A DNA stretch of 64,000 nucleotides from Hyphomonadaceae bacterium (GTDB lineage Bacteria > Pseudomonadota > Alphaproteobacteria > Caulobacterales > Hyphomonadaceae): contig JADKDU010000001.1 of NCBI GenBank assembly GCA_016714495.1, forward strand, positions 834,597 through 898,596. Direction: 5' to 3'. The notes beneath the pieces are model-generated. The model ran no database searches and was not told the DNA's origin. It worked only from the letters and a program-made list of their open reading frames with translations. A program made the position numbers and the translations under genes. Each line of letters opens with the position of its first letter. Position 1 is the first letter of the stretch. This document shows positions 25,767 to 33,876 of this stretch, piece after piece.

Positions 25767-27299
25767 TTACTTCACCAGACCGAGACTCCGCGCCATCACG
25801 TGGAAGATCTCATTCTCTTCCACCGTACCCGAGAACAGGTTGGCGCCCGGCCCGCCCGCGAAGATCGCCACGTCTTCCCCGCCATGCGTTTCCGAGCCCA
25901 GCGGGATCAGCGACTGCTGCAGGAAACCCAGCGCGGTCGTATCGACATTGGTGAGGTCCTTGCGGTCGCACTGATACTTGTCATCCGGCTGCTTGGTGCA
26001 CACCGAGCCGGGACCGTTGGCGAAGGACAGCGTCGTATAAGGCTTGCCATCCCGCGCCGTCGTCAGCTTGCCGCCTTCCTTCACCAGACCAAGAATCGGG
26101 TTTCCACGATCCGGATAGCCCTGGATGATCAGCGTGTGGGAATGGTCGGCGGTGACGACGATCAGCGTCTCCTTCGGATCGGTCGCCGCGACAGCCGCCG
26201 CGATCGCCTCGTCCAGTGCGGCGGCGTCGCCCAGCGCGCGCTGGGCATCGCCCGCATGCAGGCCGTGGTCCACGCGCCCGCCTTCGACCATCATCACATA
26301 GCCATTGGGATTGCGCGACAGGCGCGTGATCGCCGCCCTCGTCATCTCCGCGATCGAGGGCTCACCCTTCCCGTCCTTCGCGCGGTCGAGTTCGTACTGC
26401 ATATGCGACGGCTCGAAGAGACCGAATATCTGCCCGTCGCTGTTCCAGTTGAAGGCGTTGAAACCGGCGCGGTCGATCACCGCCGTGCGGTTCGGCCCAG
26501 CCGCCTGCCATTCGTCGACGAGGTTGCGGCCGTCCAGGCGCACGCCCTTCTCGTTCGGATATTCCGGGTCCGTCATCGTGGCCGGCAGGAAGTTCGTCCG
26601 TCCGCCGCCGAGGATGACGTCGAAACCGTTTCCATACTTGCCCTGCCAGGCAAGGAGTTGCGAGGCGATGTCGACACAACCTGCCGCCTTGCCAGCGTCG
26701 GAAACATCCTTGTCGCTCTCCCAGTCACGCTCAGTCGTCTCGGCATAGGTCGCTGCCGGCGTCGCGTGCGTGATACGCGCGGTGGAGATCACGCCGGTCG
26801 CCATGCCGGCGTCTTCCGCAATCTCCCACAGGCTCGTCGTGCCACTGGTTTTCGCCGATGCGCAATCCTTGATGCTCGCAGCCTGCGTCACGCCCAGCGT
26901 GCCGTTGTACGACTTCACGCCCGTCGTCATCGCCACAGCCGTCGGCGCCGAATCCGCCACTTGGCTGTCATGCGTGTAGGTCTTCGAGAAGGCAGAGTAG
27001 GGCAGCTTTTCCATCGCGAGCTGATAGCTCTCGCCATCAAGTCCTTTCATCTGCCCCGCATAGATGCGCGCGGCCGTGATGGTGGATATGCCCATGCCGT
27101 CGCCTATGAACAGGATCACGTTCTTCGCATGCGCCGGGTTGCGCTCAGCCGCGCGCGCCGCCACCGCATTGTGGCCTTTCACATAGTAGCTGTCCTGAGA
27201 CTGCACCGGCGTCACCGCCATGTGGGAAGACTGCCAGGCTGTCGCACAGGCCGCCGCGGCAAGCGCAACAAGGGACACCGACAGCACAGTCCTGAACAT
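25767..27299 (-). CDS. Alkaline phosphatase (PhoA superfamily)
   Basis: Exported metal-dependent phosphomonoesterase of 510 residues. The hydrophobic leader ends at an AAAAC lipobox. The metal site is at I-G-D-G-M-G, and the nucleophile serine is about residue 117 in D-S-A-P-T-A. Further metal-binding residues lie in MMVEGGRVDHGLHAGD, VTADHSHT and ETHGGEDV. It starts at ATG 27299; an ATG two codons earlier lies directly against the GGGAG ribosome site. No Pho box was recognised by eye. It probably scavenges phosphate at the cell surface. Confidence 0.9.
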   Translation of the reverse strand: MFRTVLSVSLVALAAAACATAWQSSHMAVTPVQSQDSYYVKGHNAVAARAAERNPAHAKNVILFIGDGMGISTITAARIYAGQMKGLDGESYQLAMEKLPYSAFSKTYTHDSQVADSAPTAVAMTTGVKSYNGTLGVTQAASIKDCASAKTSGTTSLWEIAEDAGMATGVISTARITHATPAATYAETTERDWESDKDVSDAGKAAGCVDIASQLLAWQGKYGNGFDVILGGGRTNFLPATMTDPEYPNEKGVRLDGRNLVDEWQAAGPNRTAVIDRAGFNAFNWNSDGQIFGLFEPSHMQYELDRAKDGKGEPSIAEMTRAAITRLSRNPNGYVMMVEGGRVDHGLHAGDAQRALGDAAALDEAIAAAVAATDPKETLIVVTADHSHTLIIQGYPDRGNPILGLVKEGGKLTTARDGKPYTTLSFANGPGSVCTKQPDDKYQCDRKDLTNVDTTALGFLQQSLIPLGSETHGGEDVAIFAGGPGANLFSGTVEENEIFHVMARSLGLVK

Positions 27300-27380
27300 G
27301 CACATCTCCCACGCAAATCGTGAATCGCGGGAAACCTAGTCCAGTGATGCGACAGTTCCGAGTCGTTTGTTCCAGCAAAG

Positions 27381-27406
27381 GAAAAGCCCCGGACTTGCAA
27401 CCGGGG
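27381..27406 (-). terminator. Terminator of the MipZ-like gene
   Basis: On the minus strand CCCCGG, an 8-base loop and CCGGGG are followed by CTTTTCC, about 30 bases after the MipZ-like stop. An outer AAGCCCC/GGGGCTT pairing could form as an alternative. Confidence 0.6.
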
Positions 27407-27436
27407 TCAGGCTTGAGGGGCTTGCGGAGAAAAGCG

Positions 27437-28225
27437 TTACGCGGCTTTCGCGAACTGCTGCGACGGCGCGCGGTCGATCAACGCCAGCAGGGCGCGGACT
27501 TCCGAGCGGCCCGAAAGTTCGCTCATCGTCAACTTGCCGTCAGCCGGCGTGTCGAAAACGGTTCGGCCTTCAAGTGCGAGGGCGCGGTGAACAACGCGAT
27601 CGCGCAGACGCCAGATGGCCTCGAAGCCGGCTTCCTTGGCGAGTTCCGCGACGCGTTCATTGACGATCACGCCCACCTTGGAAGGCAAGGACGAAACTCT
27701 ATTCATCACCACATGCCAGCGCTGGACCGGAAGCCCGGCGCGCTTGCGGTCGAAGCGGACGGTGTCGATCATCTCGCGATAATTGATGCGCGGCGCGGCG
27801 GCCGAGCCGAGCGGGGCGAACAGGGCGTGCATGTCGGCCGGGCTCTCGTTCATCGGCGTCAGGATCACGTCGGCCAGGAGGTGGGCTTCGTAAACGTCGG
27901 CCAGGTTGCCCGACGAGGTGTCGATGATCATCAGGTCGTAGCCGTCCATCCGGGCCATGCGCACCAGCGGCTCGAGACGGCCGGAATGCTTGGGTTGGGC
28001 GTTGGTCCGAGCCTCGCCTTCCATGTCCATAAGCATCACGTGATCGGGGCTCTGGAGCCGCGAGGCGCGCCGGAGTGTCAGAAAACTGGACAGGTTTCGC
28101 GTGTTGCGGTCGAGATCGAGGCTGGCGACCCGGAGGCCGTCCTTAACCGCCGCGACGCCTAGAAGCGAGGCAACGGTGGTTTTGCCCGTGCCGCCTTTGA
28201 AACCGCTGATCGTAACAACCTGCAT
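27437..28225 (-). CDS. ParA-family ATPase related to MipZ
   Basis: A 262-residue ATPase with the deviant Walker A motif F-K-G-G-T-G-K-T-T near residues 9-17 and a D-T-S-S-G-N switch. The second half resembles MipZ: ADVILTPMNES, WHVVMNRV, and RLRDRVVHRALALEGRTVFD near the C-terminus. MipZ positions the division plane by inhibiting FtsZ. This copy differs from canonical MipZ in its N-terminus (no basic N-E-K-G-G-A-G-K-S), so it may be a diverged homolog rather than the main MipZ. The start at 28225 is chosen for GGAGG upstream. It is divergent from chvI. Confidence 0.72.
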   Translation of the reverse strand: MQVVTISGFKGGTGKTTVASLLGVAAVKDGLRVASLDLDRNTRNLSSFLTLRRASRLQSPDHVMLMDMEGEARTNAQPKHSGRLEPLVRMARMDGYDLMIIDTSSGNLADVYEAHLLADVILTPMNESPADMHALFAPLGSAAAPRINYREMIDTVRFDRKRAGLPVQRWHVVMNRVSSLPSKVGVIVNERVAELAKEAGFEAIWRLRDRVVHRALALEGRTVFDTPADGKLTMSELSGRSEVRALLALIDRAPSQQFAKAA

Positions 28226-28440
28226 GGAACCCTCCATCATGTTGCGGGAGACCGGTTTTCCGGCAACCAGGCCAGCTCGTGCCGGCCTTCCCGTGACGGG
28301 GAGGGTTCAATTCGCGTGCCAGACGAGTGGTTTTACGCCAAAACCCTAGTGCGGACGGGCCGTTCGTGGCACTTGCCCTTGCGCCCGCACCCTCCGATTA
28401 TGGCGCACCGGTTCGCGGCGGGACGCCCGCCAGGAGATTA

Positions 28441-29142
28441 ATGCTTATGGCTACCATCGCGCTCGTGGACGACGACGAGAACATCGTTGAGGCGCTGACC
28501 GCGTTCTTCGAAGCCGAAGGTTATCAGGTACGGGCTTATCACGATGGCGCGTCGGCCCTGGCCGGCTTGTCCGAGACGCCGCCCGACATCGCGATACTCG
28601 ACGTGAAGATGCCGAAGATGGACGGCATGGAGCTGCTGCGGAAGCTGCGCCAGACCTCCAACCTCCCGGCGATCTTCCTCACCTCGAAGGACGACGAGAT
28701 CGACGAGGTGGTCGGCTTCAACATCGGCGCGGACGATTTCATCCGTAAGCCCTGCTCCACCCGCCTGCTGGGCGAGCGCGTCAAAGCCATCCTGCGCCGT
28801 TCGCGCGGCGCGTCAGCGACACCGGAAGACGGCGACAAGAAGCCGATCGTGCGCGGCCGCCTCACGCTCGACCCGAACCGCCATGCCTGCCAGTGGGATG
28901 GCAAGGTGGTGCGCCTCACCGTCACCGAATTCCTGATCCTGCAGGCGCTGGCGACCCGCCCAGGCTATGTGAAAAGCCGCGACCAGCTGATGGACGCCGC
29001 CTACGACGATCAGGTCTATGTCGACGACCGCACCATCGACAGCCACATCAAGCGGCTGCGCAAGAAGTTCCGCGATCTCGACGACAATTTCGATTCGATC
29101 GAGACGCTGTACGGCGTGGGGTACCGCTATAAGGAAGCCTGA
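28441..29142 (+). CDS. chvI: Response regulator ChvI
   Basis: OmpR-family transcription factor of 233 residues, partner of the sensor kinase ChvG in acid and envelope-stress control. The receiver domain opens T-I-A-L-V-D-D-D-E-N-I, with the phosphoacceptor Asp54 in L-D-V-K-M-P-K-M-D-G. The C-terminal winged helix has the DNA-recognition segment VDDRTIDSHIKRLRKKF. AGGAG is 4 bases before ATG 28441; a second ATG at 28447 matches most homologs and cannot be excluded. chvG follows after 31 bases. Confidence 0.95.
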   Translation: MLMATIALVDDDENIVEALTAFFEAEGYQVRAYHDGASALAGLSETPPDIAILDVKMPKMDGMELLRKLRQTSNLPAIFLTSKDDEIDEVVGFNIGADDFIRKPCSTRLLGERVKAILRRSRGASATPEDGDKKPIVRGRLTLDPNRHACQWDGKVVRLTVTEFLILQALATRPGYVKSRDQLMDAAYDDQVYVDDRTIDSHIKRLRKKFRDLDDNFDSIETLYGVGYRYKEA

Positions 29143-29173
29143 CACACCGACGAGCCCGCTGGGCGATCCGGCG

Positions 29174-30811
29174 GTGCGCAGGCGAGAGAAGGATGCGACG
29201 GCGAAGGCAGGCCGGGCGAGAACGCCCCCAAAGCCGCGACCGCTGCTGCTGTCTCCGATCGCGAGACTTATTCTTGCATCCAACCTCGCCGGCCTCGTGA
29301 TCCTGATCGCGGGCGCGCTGGTGCTGAACGAATTCCGCTCGAGCCTCGTCAACGCCCGCAAGGCTAGCCTCAGCGAGATGACGCAGCTCATCTCGTCCTT
29401 TGTCACCGACAACGCCACGTACGACGATCCGCCCGCGCTCAACATCGTCAAGCTCAGCGACCAGCTCAAGGCGATCCCGCTTACCAGCGCGACGCGCATC
29501 CGCGTGCACGACACGCAGGGCGAACTGGTGGCCGACACCATGCTGCTAAAGGACGAGATCGAGCTCAAAGACTTGCCGCCCATCCGCGAACCCAGCGCCA
29601 TCGAACGCGCATGGCTAGACGCTGTCCGCTTCGCCAACCGCACGTTCGAGACCGTCAGCGCGACAGGACGCCAGCCCATCGCGGAGGCCCGCTCGCTTGA
29701 GGAAGAAGTGGCGATGGCCCTCGGGGGCGGCGCCGGCTTCTCCGAACGCTTCGGCGATCAGGCCGAGCGCCTGCTCTCCGTCACCATGCCGATCACCAAG
29801 GTCGCCCGCGTCGTGGGCGCGATCACTGTCGAGACCAGCGACGTGACGCAGATCATCGCGGATGAGCGCGCCGCCCTGATCCCGCTGATCTTCGTGGCGA
29901 TCCTCGTCTCGATCATCACTGCGACCCTGCTCACCCTCGGCATCGCACGTCCGCTGCGCAACCTCGCCCGCGCTTCTGACAAAGTCCGCACCGGCGCGAC
30001 CGAACGCCTCGACCTTGGCAAGCTGCACAACCGCAGCGACGAGATTGGCGACCTTGCGCGCGCCATGGAAGCGATGACCGAGGCCCTTTATGTCCGTATT
30101 CAGGAGAATGAACGCTTCGCGGCCGACGTGGCGCACGAGCTCAAGAATCCTTTGACCTCGATCCGCTCCGCCGTGGAAACCTCGCAGGCGGTGCAGGACC
30201 CCGCCGTGCGTGAGCGCATGCGCGATGTCATTGCCCGCGACGTCGTGCGCCTCGACCGCCTGATCTCCGACATCTCGAACCTCTCGCGCCTCGAAGGCGA
30301 GATCGTGCGCGAGAAGCTAGTGCGCGTGGACATGGCGCGCCTGCTCGAAGACATCGTCTCGATCTACCGCGACACGCAAAAGGAAACCGACGCGCGTGTG
30401 ACGCTGGTTTCGACGCCGGGTGACTATGTCGTAATGGGCCGCGACGGCCCGCTGGCGCAGGTGATCCGGAACCTGATCGAAAACGCCCGCTCCTTCTCCC
30501 CGCCCGGCGGACTGGTAACAGTCACGTTGTCACGCCTCAACTCCCCGCGAGGTCAGGCAATTCGCGTGACGGTGGAAGATGAAGGCCCTGGCATTCCAGA
30601 GGACAAGCTGGAAAAGATCTTCCAGCGCTTCTACACCGACCGCCCGAAAGGCGCGAAGTTCGGAAATAATTCAGGTTTGGGGCTTTCTATCGTGCGCCAG
30701 ATCACCGAAACGCACCGAGGCGCCGTGTGGGCGGAAAACCGCATGACTGACGGCAAAATCACTGGCGCTCGCTTCGTCGTCGACCTGCCTGCGGCGCTGC
30801 TCGACATCTAA
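29174..30811 (+). CDS. chvG: Sensor histidine kinase ChvG
   Basis: Membrane kinase of 545 residues. Helix 1 is about residues 30-52, followed by a periplasmic sensor region, helix 2 about 232-257, HAMP, a DHp domain with His321 in D-V-A-H-E-L-K-N-P, and an ATPase domain with NLIENARSF, DEGPGI and GLGLSI motifs. It starts with GTG 29174, the only plausible start near the chvI stop; the frame is open further upstream inside chvI, where it cannot be real. In many alphaproteobacteria hprK follows; here EIIA comes next after 66 bases. Confidence 0.93.
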   Translation: MRRREKDATAKAGRARTPPKPRPLLLSPIARLILASNLAGLVILIAGALVLNEFRSSLVNARKASLSEMTQLISSFVTDNATYDDPPALNIVKLSDQLKAIPLTSATRIRVHDTQGELVADTMLLKDEIELKDLPPIREPSAIERAWLDAVRFANRTFETVSATGRQPIAEARSLEEEVAMALGGGAGFSERFGDQAERLLSVTMPITKVARVVGAITVETSDVTQIIADERAALIPLIFVAILVSIITATLLTLGIARPLRNLARASDKVRTGATERLDLGKLHNRSDEIGDLARAMEAMTEALYVRIQENERFAADVAHELKNPLTSIRSAVETSQAVQDPAVRERMRDVIARDVVRLDRLISDISNLSRLEGEIVREKLVRVDMARLLEDIVSIYRDTQKETDARVTLVSTPGDYVVMGRDGPLAQVIRNLIENARSFSPPGGLVTVTLSRLNSPRGQAIRVTVEDEGPGIPEDKLEKIFQRFYTDRPKGAKFGNNSGLGLSIVRQITETHRGAVWAENRMTDGKITGARFVVDLPAALLDI

Positions 30812-30877
30812 ACGCTATTGACCCCGAAACAAACGAGCCCTCACCATGGCATGCTGGAAAAAGCGGGAGTATTTCCA

Positions 30878-31282
30878 ATGATCGGTTTGGTCGTGGTTAC
30901 GCACGGCCGGTTGGCCGAGGAGTTCATTGCCGCCGCCGAACACGTTGTCGGCCGTCTGGACAATGCCCGCGCTGTCTCAATCGGACCGGATGACGACATG
31001 GACATGCGCCGCAAGGAAATCATCGCGGCCGCCAAGGCGACCGACACGGGTTCGGGCGTCGTGATCCTCACCGACATGTTCGGCGGCACGCCCTCCAACC
31101 TCGCCATCTCGGTGATGGGCGGCGCCAAGATCGAAGTCATCGCCGGGGTGAACCTGCCCATGCTGATCAAGCTCGCCGAAGTCCGCGGCAAGCTGCCGCT
31201 CGCCGAGGCCGCGCTCGCCGCCCAGGAAGCCGGCCGCAAATACATCTCCGTCGCCTCCGCCCTTCTCCAGCGAGCCGAGTGA
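30878..31282 (+). CDS. PTS EIIA component (mannose-family, PtsIIA/ManX-like)
   Basis: A 134-residue phosphocarrier. His9 in V-V-T-H-G-R-L-A is the phosphorylation site, and D-M-F-G-G-T-P-S-N is the family signature. In alphaproteobacteria this protein is part of a regulatory PTS with HPr rather than a sugar transporter, and no EIIB/C/D genes are near. The start at ATG 30878 follows GGGAG eight bases upstream. ptsH follows after 12 bases. Confidence 0.92.
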   Translation: MIGLVVVTHGRLAEEFIAAAEHVVGRLDNARAVSIGPDDDMDMRRKEIIAAAKATDTGSGVVILTDMFGGTPSNLAISVMGGAKIEVIAGVNLPMLIKLAEVRGKLPLAEAALAAQEAGRKYISVASALLQRAE

Positions 31283-31294
31283 GCGACGGCGCTT

Positions 31295-31573
31295 ATGGCT
31301 GACAAGTGGTCCCGCAGCGCCGAACTCGTGAACCAGCGCGGCCTGCACGCCCGCGCCTCCGCCGCCTTCGCGCGCGAGGCCGCCAAATTCGACGCCCGCA
31401 TCACTGTCCGCTATGACGGCATGAGCGCCAGCGCCGCGTCCATCATGGACCTGTTGATGCTGGGCGCCCGCTTCGGCCAAACAGTCGAGGTCGACGCCGA
31501 AGGCCGTGAGGCCCGCGAAGCGCTCGAAGCCGTGTGCGACCTTATCGGCCGCAAGTTCGACGAGAAGGAATAG
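31295..31573 (+). CDS. ptsH: Phosphocarrier protein HPr
   Basis: A 92-residue HPr with the catalytic His18 in N-Q-R-G-L-H-A-R-A-S. It also has Ser49 in A-A-S-I-M-D-L, equivalent to Ser46, the target of HPr kinase, even though no hprK lies in the cluster. It relays phosphate from EI to the adjacent EIIA. The ribosome site is weak. On the opposite strand an EF-hand frame runs over its 3' half, which is probably a frameshift artefact of that gene. Confidence 0.94.
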   Translation: MADKWSRSAELVNQRGLHARASAAFAREAAKFDARITVRYDGMSASAASIMDLLMLGARFGQTVEVDAEGREAREALEAVCDLIGRKFDEKE

Positions 31574-32106
31574 CCCTCAGCCCGGAGGACGCGGGGCGGC
31601 GGCGATGCGCTCGCCTGGTCGCCAGAGCGGTTCAGCGGCTGGACAAGATCAATGAATGTGAGGTCGCCCGACGGCTTGATCTGCCCCGCCAGACGCTTGA
31701 ACCCGGCCGCAAACTCCGCGCGCGTGACCTGGCGGTCGAGATCGATGTCGAACGTCATCGCATTGGCGATCACGTCGCCAGCGCCCGAGACAGACGCCGC
31801 CCAGTCGGTCTGCTCGAAGCCGGTGATGAAACCATCCTTGTTCTTGTCCGCAACCTCGAAGGCGAGCGCGGCGCCGGCCTCGATCTCTTCCGGTGTGATC
31901 CGGCCATCAAAGTCGCGGTCGAAACTGGCGTAGACGAGCGCGCCGGGGCTCACCACCCGCACGCCTTCAGGCGGGCGGAAGATGCCGCCAGGAGACGGCG
32001 CGCCGGTGACACGGTCGATCTTATCGATGTCCTGCGCCACGGCCGGAGCCGCGCCTGTCAGCGCCAGAAGACCACTCGCCACAAACGCCAGAGCCGCCCG
32101 CTTCAT
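31411..32106 (-). CDS. Exported EF-hand protein (3' end probably frameshifted)
   Basis: Signal peptide (A-P-A-V-A-Q, about 25 residues) followed by three EF-hand-like loops: D-R-D-F-D-G-R-I-T, D-K-N-K-D-G-F-I-T and D-I-D-L-D-R-Q-V-T. It is a putative periplasmic calcium-binding protein. As read, the 231-residue frame runs 163 bases into ptsH on the other strand. One extra base near 31600 would give the ending A-A-A-P-R-P-P-G and a stop at 31577-31579, just clear of ptsH. I therefore trust residues 1 to about 165 only. Binding partner unknown. Confidence 0.75.
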   Translation of the reverse strand: MKRAALAFVASGLLALTGAAPAVAQDIDKIDRVTGAPSPGGIFRPPEGVRVVSPGALVYASFDRDFDGRITPEEIEAGAALAFEVADKNKDGFITGFEQTDWAASVSGAGDVIANAMTFDIDLDRQVTRAEFAAGFKRLAGQIKPSGDLTFIDLVQPLNRSGDQASASPPPRVLRAEGYSFSSNLRPIRSHTASSASRASRPSASTSTVWPKRAPSINRSMMDAALALMPS

Positions 32107-32277
32107 TCCACACCCTCTTTATCTGGGGCCCAAGGCCCGTCGCCGCGTATCTCCGGACGCCGAAGGAGGAGTGTTGCGCACCAGCAACAGCCCCCGCAAT
32201 AGGCCGTTACAGCACATGGGGTTCAAACCAAGGCAAAGCGAGGGCCCGGGAAAGGCCCGGGCGGCAGCGCTGTTGAA

Positions 32278-32307
32278 AAATCATATAAAGATATCTTTAT
32301 ATGATTT
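32278..32307. promoter_or_regulatory. 30-bp perfect palindrome upstream of ahcY, putative SahR-type operator
   Basis: AATCATATAAAGAT at 32279-32292 is followed directly by its exact reverse complement, and one more base on each side also pairs. It is AT-rich in a GC-rich genome and lies 90 bases before the ahcY ATG. ArsR-family SahR regulators, which respond to S-adenosylhomocysteine, control ahcY in many proteobacteria through palindromes of this kind. That SahR binds here is inference. A second hairpin (GCCCGGG/CCCGGGC) lies at about 32244-32262. Confidence 0.6.
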
Positions 32308-32396
32308 GCCGGATGGCCCGCCGATTGCTATAGGCCCCTCTGCCCGAGCCGGGATCGCGCCCGGACAAAGACATTTTCCCTTCAAGGAGTGCCGCG

Positions 32397-33800
32397 ATGG
32401 CGTTCGACGATTTCAAGGTTGCGGATCTTTCGCTGGCTGACTGGGGCCGCAAGGAGCTGACCATCGCTGAAACCGAAATGCCGGGCTTGATGGCCACGCG
32501 TGCGGAATACGGCAAGGCTCAGCCGCTGAAAGGCGCACGCATCACCGGCTCGCTCCACATGACGATCCAGACCGGCGTTCTGATCGAGACGCTGAAACAT
32601 CTCGGCGCCGACGTGCGCTGGGCCTCGTGCAACATCTTCTCGACCCAGGACCACGCCGCCGCCGCCATCGCGAAAGCGGGCACGCCGGTGTTCGCCGTGA
32701 AGGGCGAGAGCCTCGAAGAGTACTGGGACTACACCGACAGGATCTTCCAGTGGCCGGATGGCGGTCTCACCAACATGATTCTCGACGATGGCGGCGACGC
32801 CACCATGTACATCCTCATCGGCGCACGCGTCGAAGAGGGCGAGACGGCCCTGATCGAGAAGCCGGAATCCGAGGAAGAAATCTACTTCTTCAAGCAGATC
32901 AAGAAACGCCTCGCCCAGTCGCCGGGCTGGTTCACCAAGCAGCGTCACGCGATCAAGGGCGTCACCGAAGAAACCACCACGGGCGTCAACCGGCTCTATC
33001 GCCTGATGGAAAAGGGCCACCTGCCCTTCCCGGCGATCAACGTCAACGACTCGGTCACCAAGTCGAAGTTCGACAACAAGTACGGCTGCAAGGAATCGCT
33101 GGTCGACGGCATCCGCCGCGCCACCGACACGATGATGGCCGGCAAGGTCGCCGTGGTCTGCGGCTATGGCGACGTCGGCAAGGGTTCGGCCGCCTCGCTG
33201 CAGGGCGCCGGCGCCCGCGTCAAGGTCACGGAAGTCGATCCGATCTGCGCGCTGCAGGCCTGCATGGACGGCTTTGAAGTCGTCACGCTGGAAGACGAAG
33301 TCGTGAAGACCGCCGACATCTTCATCACCACCACCGGCAACAAGGACGTGATCCGCATCGAGCACATGCGCGCGATGAAGGACATGGCCATCGTCGGCAA
33401 CATCGGCCATTTCGACAACGAGATCCAGGTCGCCGCGCTCAAGAACTACACCTGGGACAACATCAAGCCGCAGGTCGACATGATCAACTTCCCGGACGGG
33501 AAGCGCATGATCCTGCTGTCGGAAGGCCGCCTGCTCAACCTCGGCAACGCCACCGGCCACCCGAGCTTCGTGATGTCCGCGTCCTTCACCAACCAGACGC
33601 TGGCGCAGATCGAACTCTGGACCAACGGCAAGGCTTACGAGAACAAGGTCTACACGCTGCCGAAGAAGCTCGACGAGAAAGTCGCCCTGCTTCACCTCAA
33701 CAAGCTCGGCGCCAATCTCACCAAACTCTCGAATGAACAGGCCGCCTATATCGGCGTCGCGCCGGAAGGCCCCTACAAGCCGGAACACTACCGCTACTAG
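32397..33800 (+). CDS. ahcY: S-adenosylhomocysteine hydrolase
   Basis: NAD-dependent enzyme of 467 residues that splits SAH into adenosine and homocysteine, relieving inhibition of methyltransferases. Motifs: S-C-N-I-F-S-T-Q-D-H-A-A, the NAD-binding VCGYGDVGKGSAA, and the C-terminal K-P-E-H-Y-R-Y that closes the partner site in the tetramer. Ribosome site AAGGAG; strong terminator at 33823. It follows the ChvGI-PTS cluster as in many alphaproteobacteria, though an antisense EF-hand gene intervenes. Confidence 0.98.
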   Translation: MAFDDFKVADLSLADWGRKELTIAETEMPGLMATRAEYGKAQPLKGARITGSLHMTIQTGVLIETLKHLGADVRWASCNIFSTQDHAAAAIAKAGTPVFAVKGESLEEYWDYTDRIFQWPDGGLTNMILDDGGDATMYILIGARVEEGETALIEKPESEEEIYFFKQIKKRLAQSPGWFTKQRHAIKGVTEETTTGVNRLYRLMEKGHLPFPAINVNDSVTKSKFDNKYGCKESLVDGIRRATDTMMAGKVAVVCGYGDVGKGSAASLQGAGARVKVTEVDPICALQACMDGFEVVTLEDEVVKTADIFITTTGNKDVIRIEHMRAMKDMAIVGNIGHFDNEIQVAALKNYTWDNIKPQVDMINFPDGKRMILLSEGRLLNLGNATGHPSFVMSASFTNQTLAQIELWTNGKAYENKVYTLPKKLDEKVALLHLNKLGANLTKLSNEQAAYIGVAPEGPYKPEHYRY

Positions 33801-33822
33801 GCCAAGCCAACTCAGACATGCA

Positions 33823-33857
33823 AAGGGCCCGGCATCGCTGCCGGGCCCTTCTTGTTT
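33823..33857 (+). terminator. Rho-independent terminator after ahcY
   Basis: A perfect 12-base-pair stem (AAGGGCCCGGCA at 33823-33834 with 33839-33850), a tetraloop TCGC, then CTTGTTT. It lies between ahcY and the convergent prpE gene. Confidence 0.88.
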
Positions 33858-33876
33858 GCACGCGAAAAGAGCAGCG

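Noticed and set aside
25236..27323. A 695-codon plus-strand open frame opposite the alkaline phosphatase and lipoprotein genes
   Set aside because: Arg/His-rich translation with no domains, fully antisense to well-supported genes; a product of high GC content.
32244..32396. SAH riboswitch upstream of ahcY
   Set aside because: The dominant feature is a perfect DNA palindrome typical of a protein operator, and I could not fold the conserved SAH riboswitch core.
32382..33788. Long minus-strand open frame opposite ahcY
   Set aside because: Mirror frame of a highly conserved gene, no recognisable protein features; similar mirrors occur opposite secA, the phosphohexomutase and divL.
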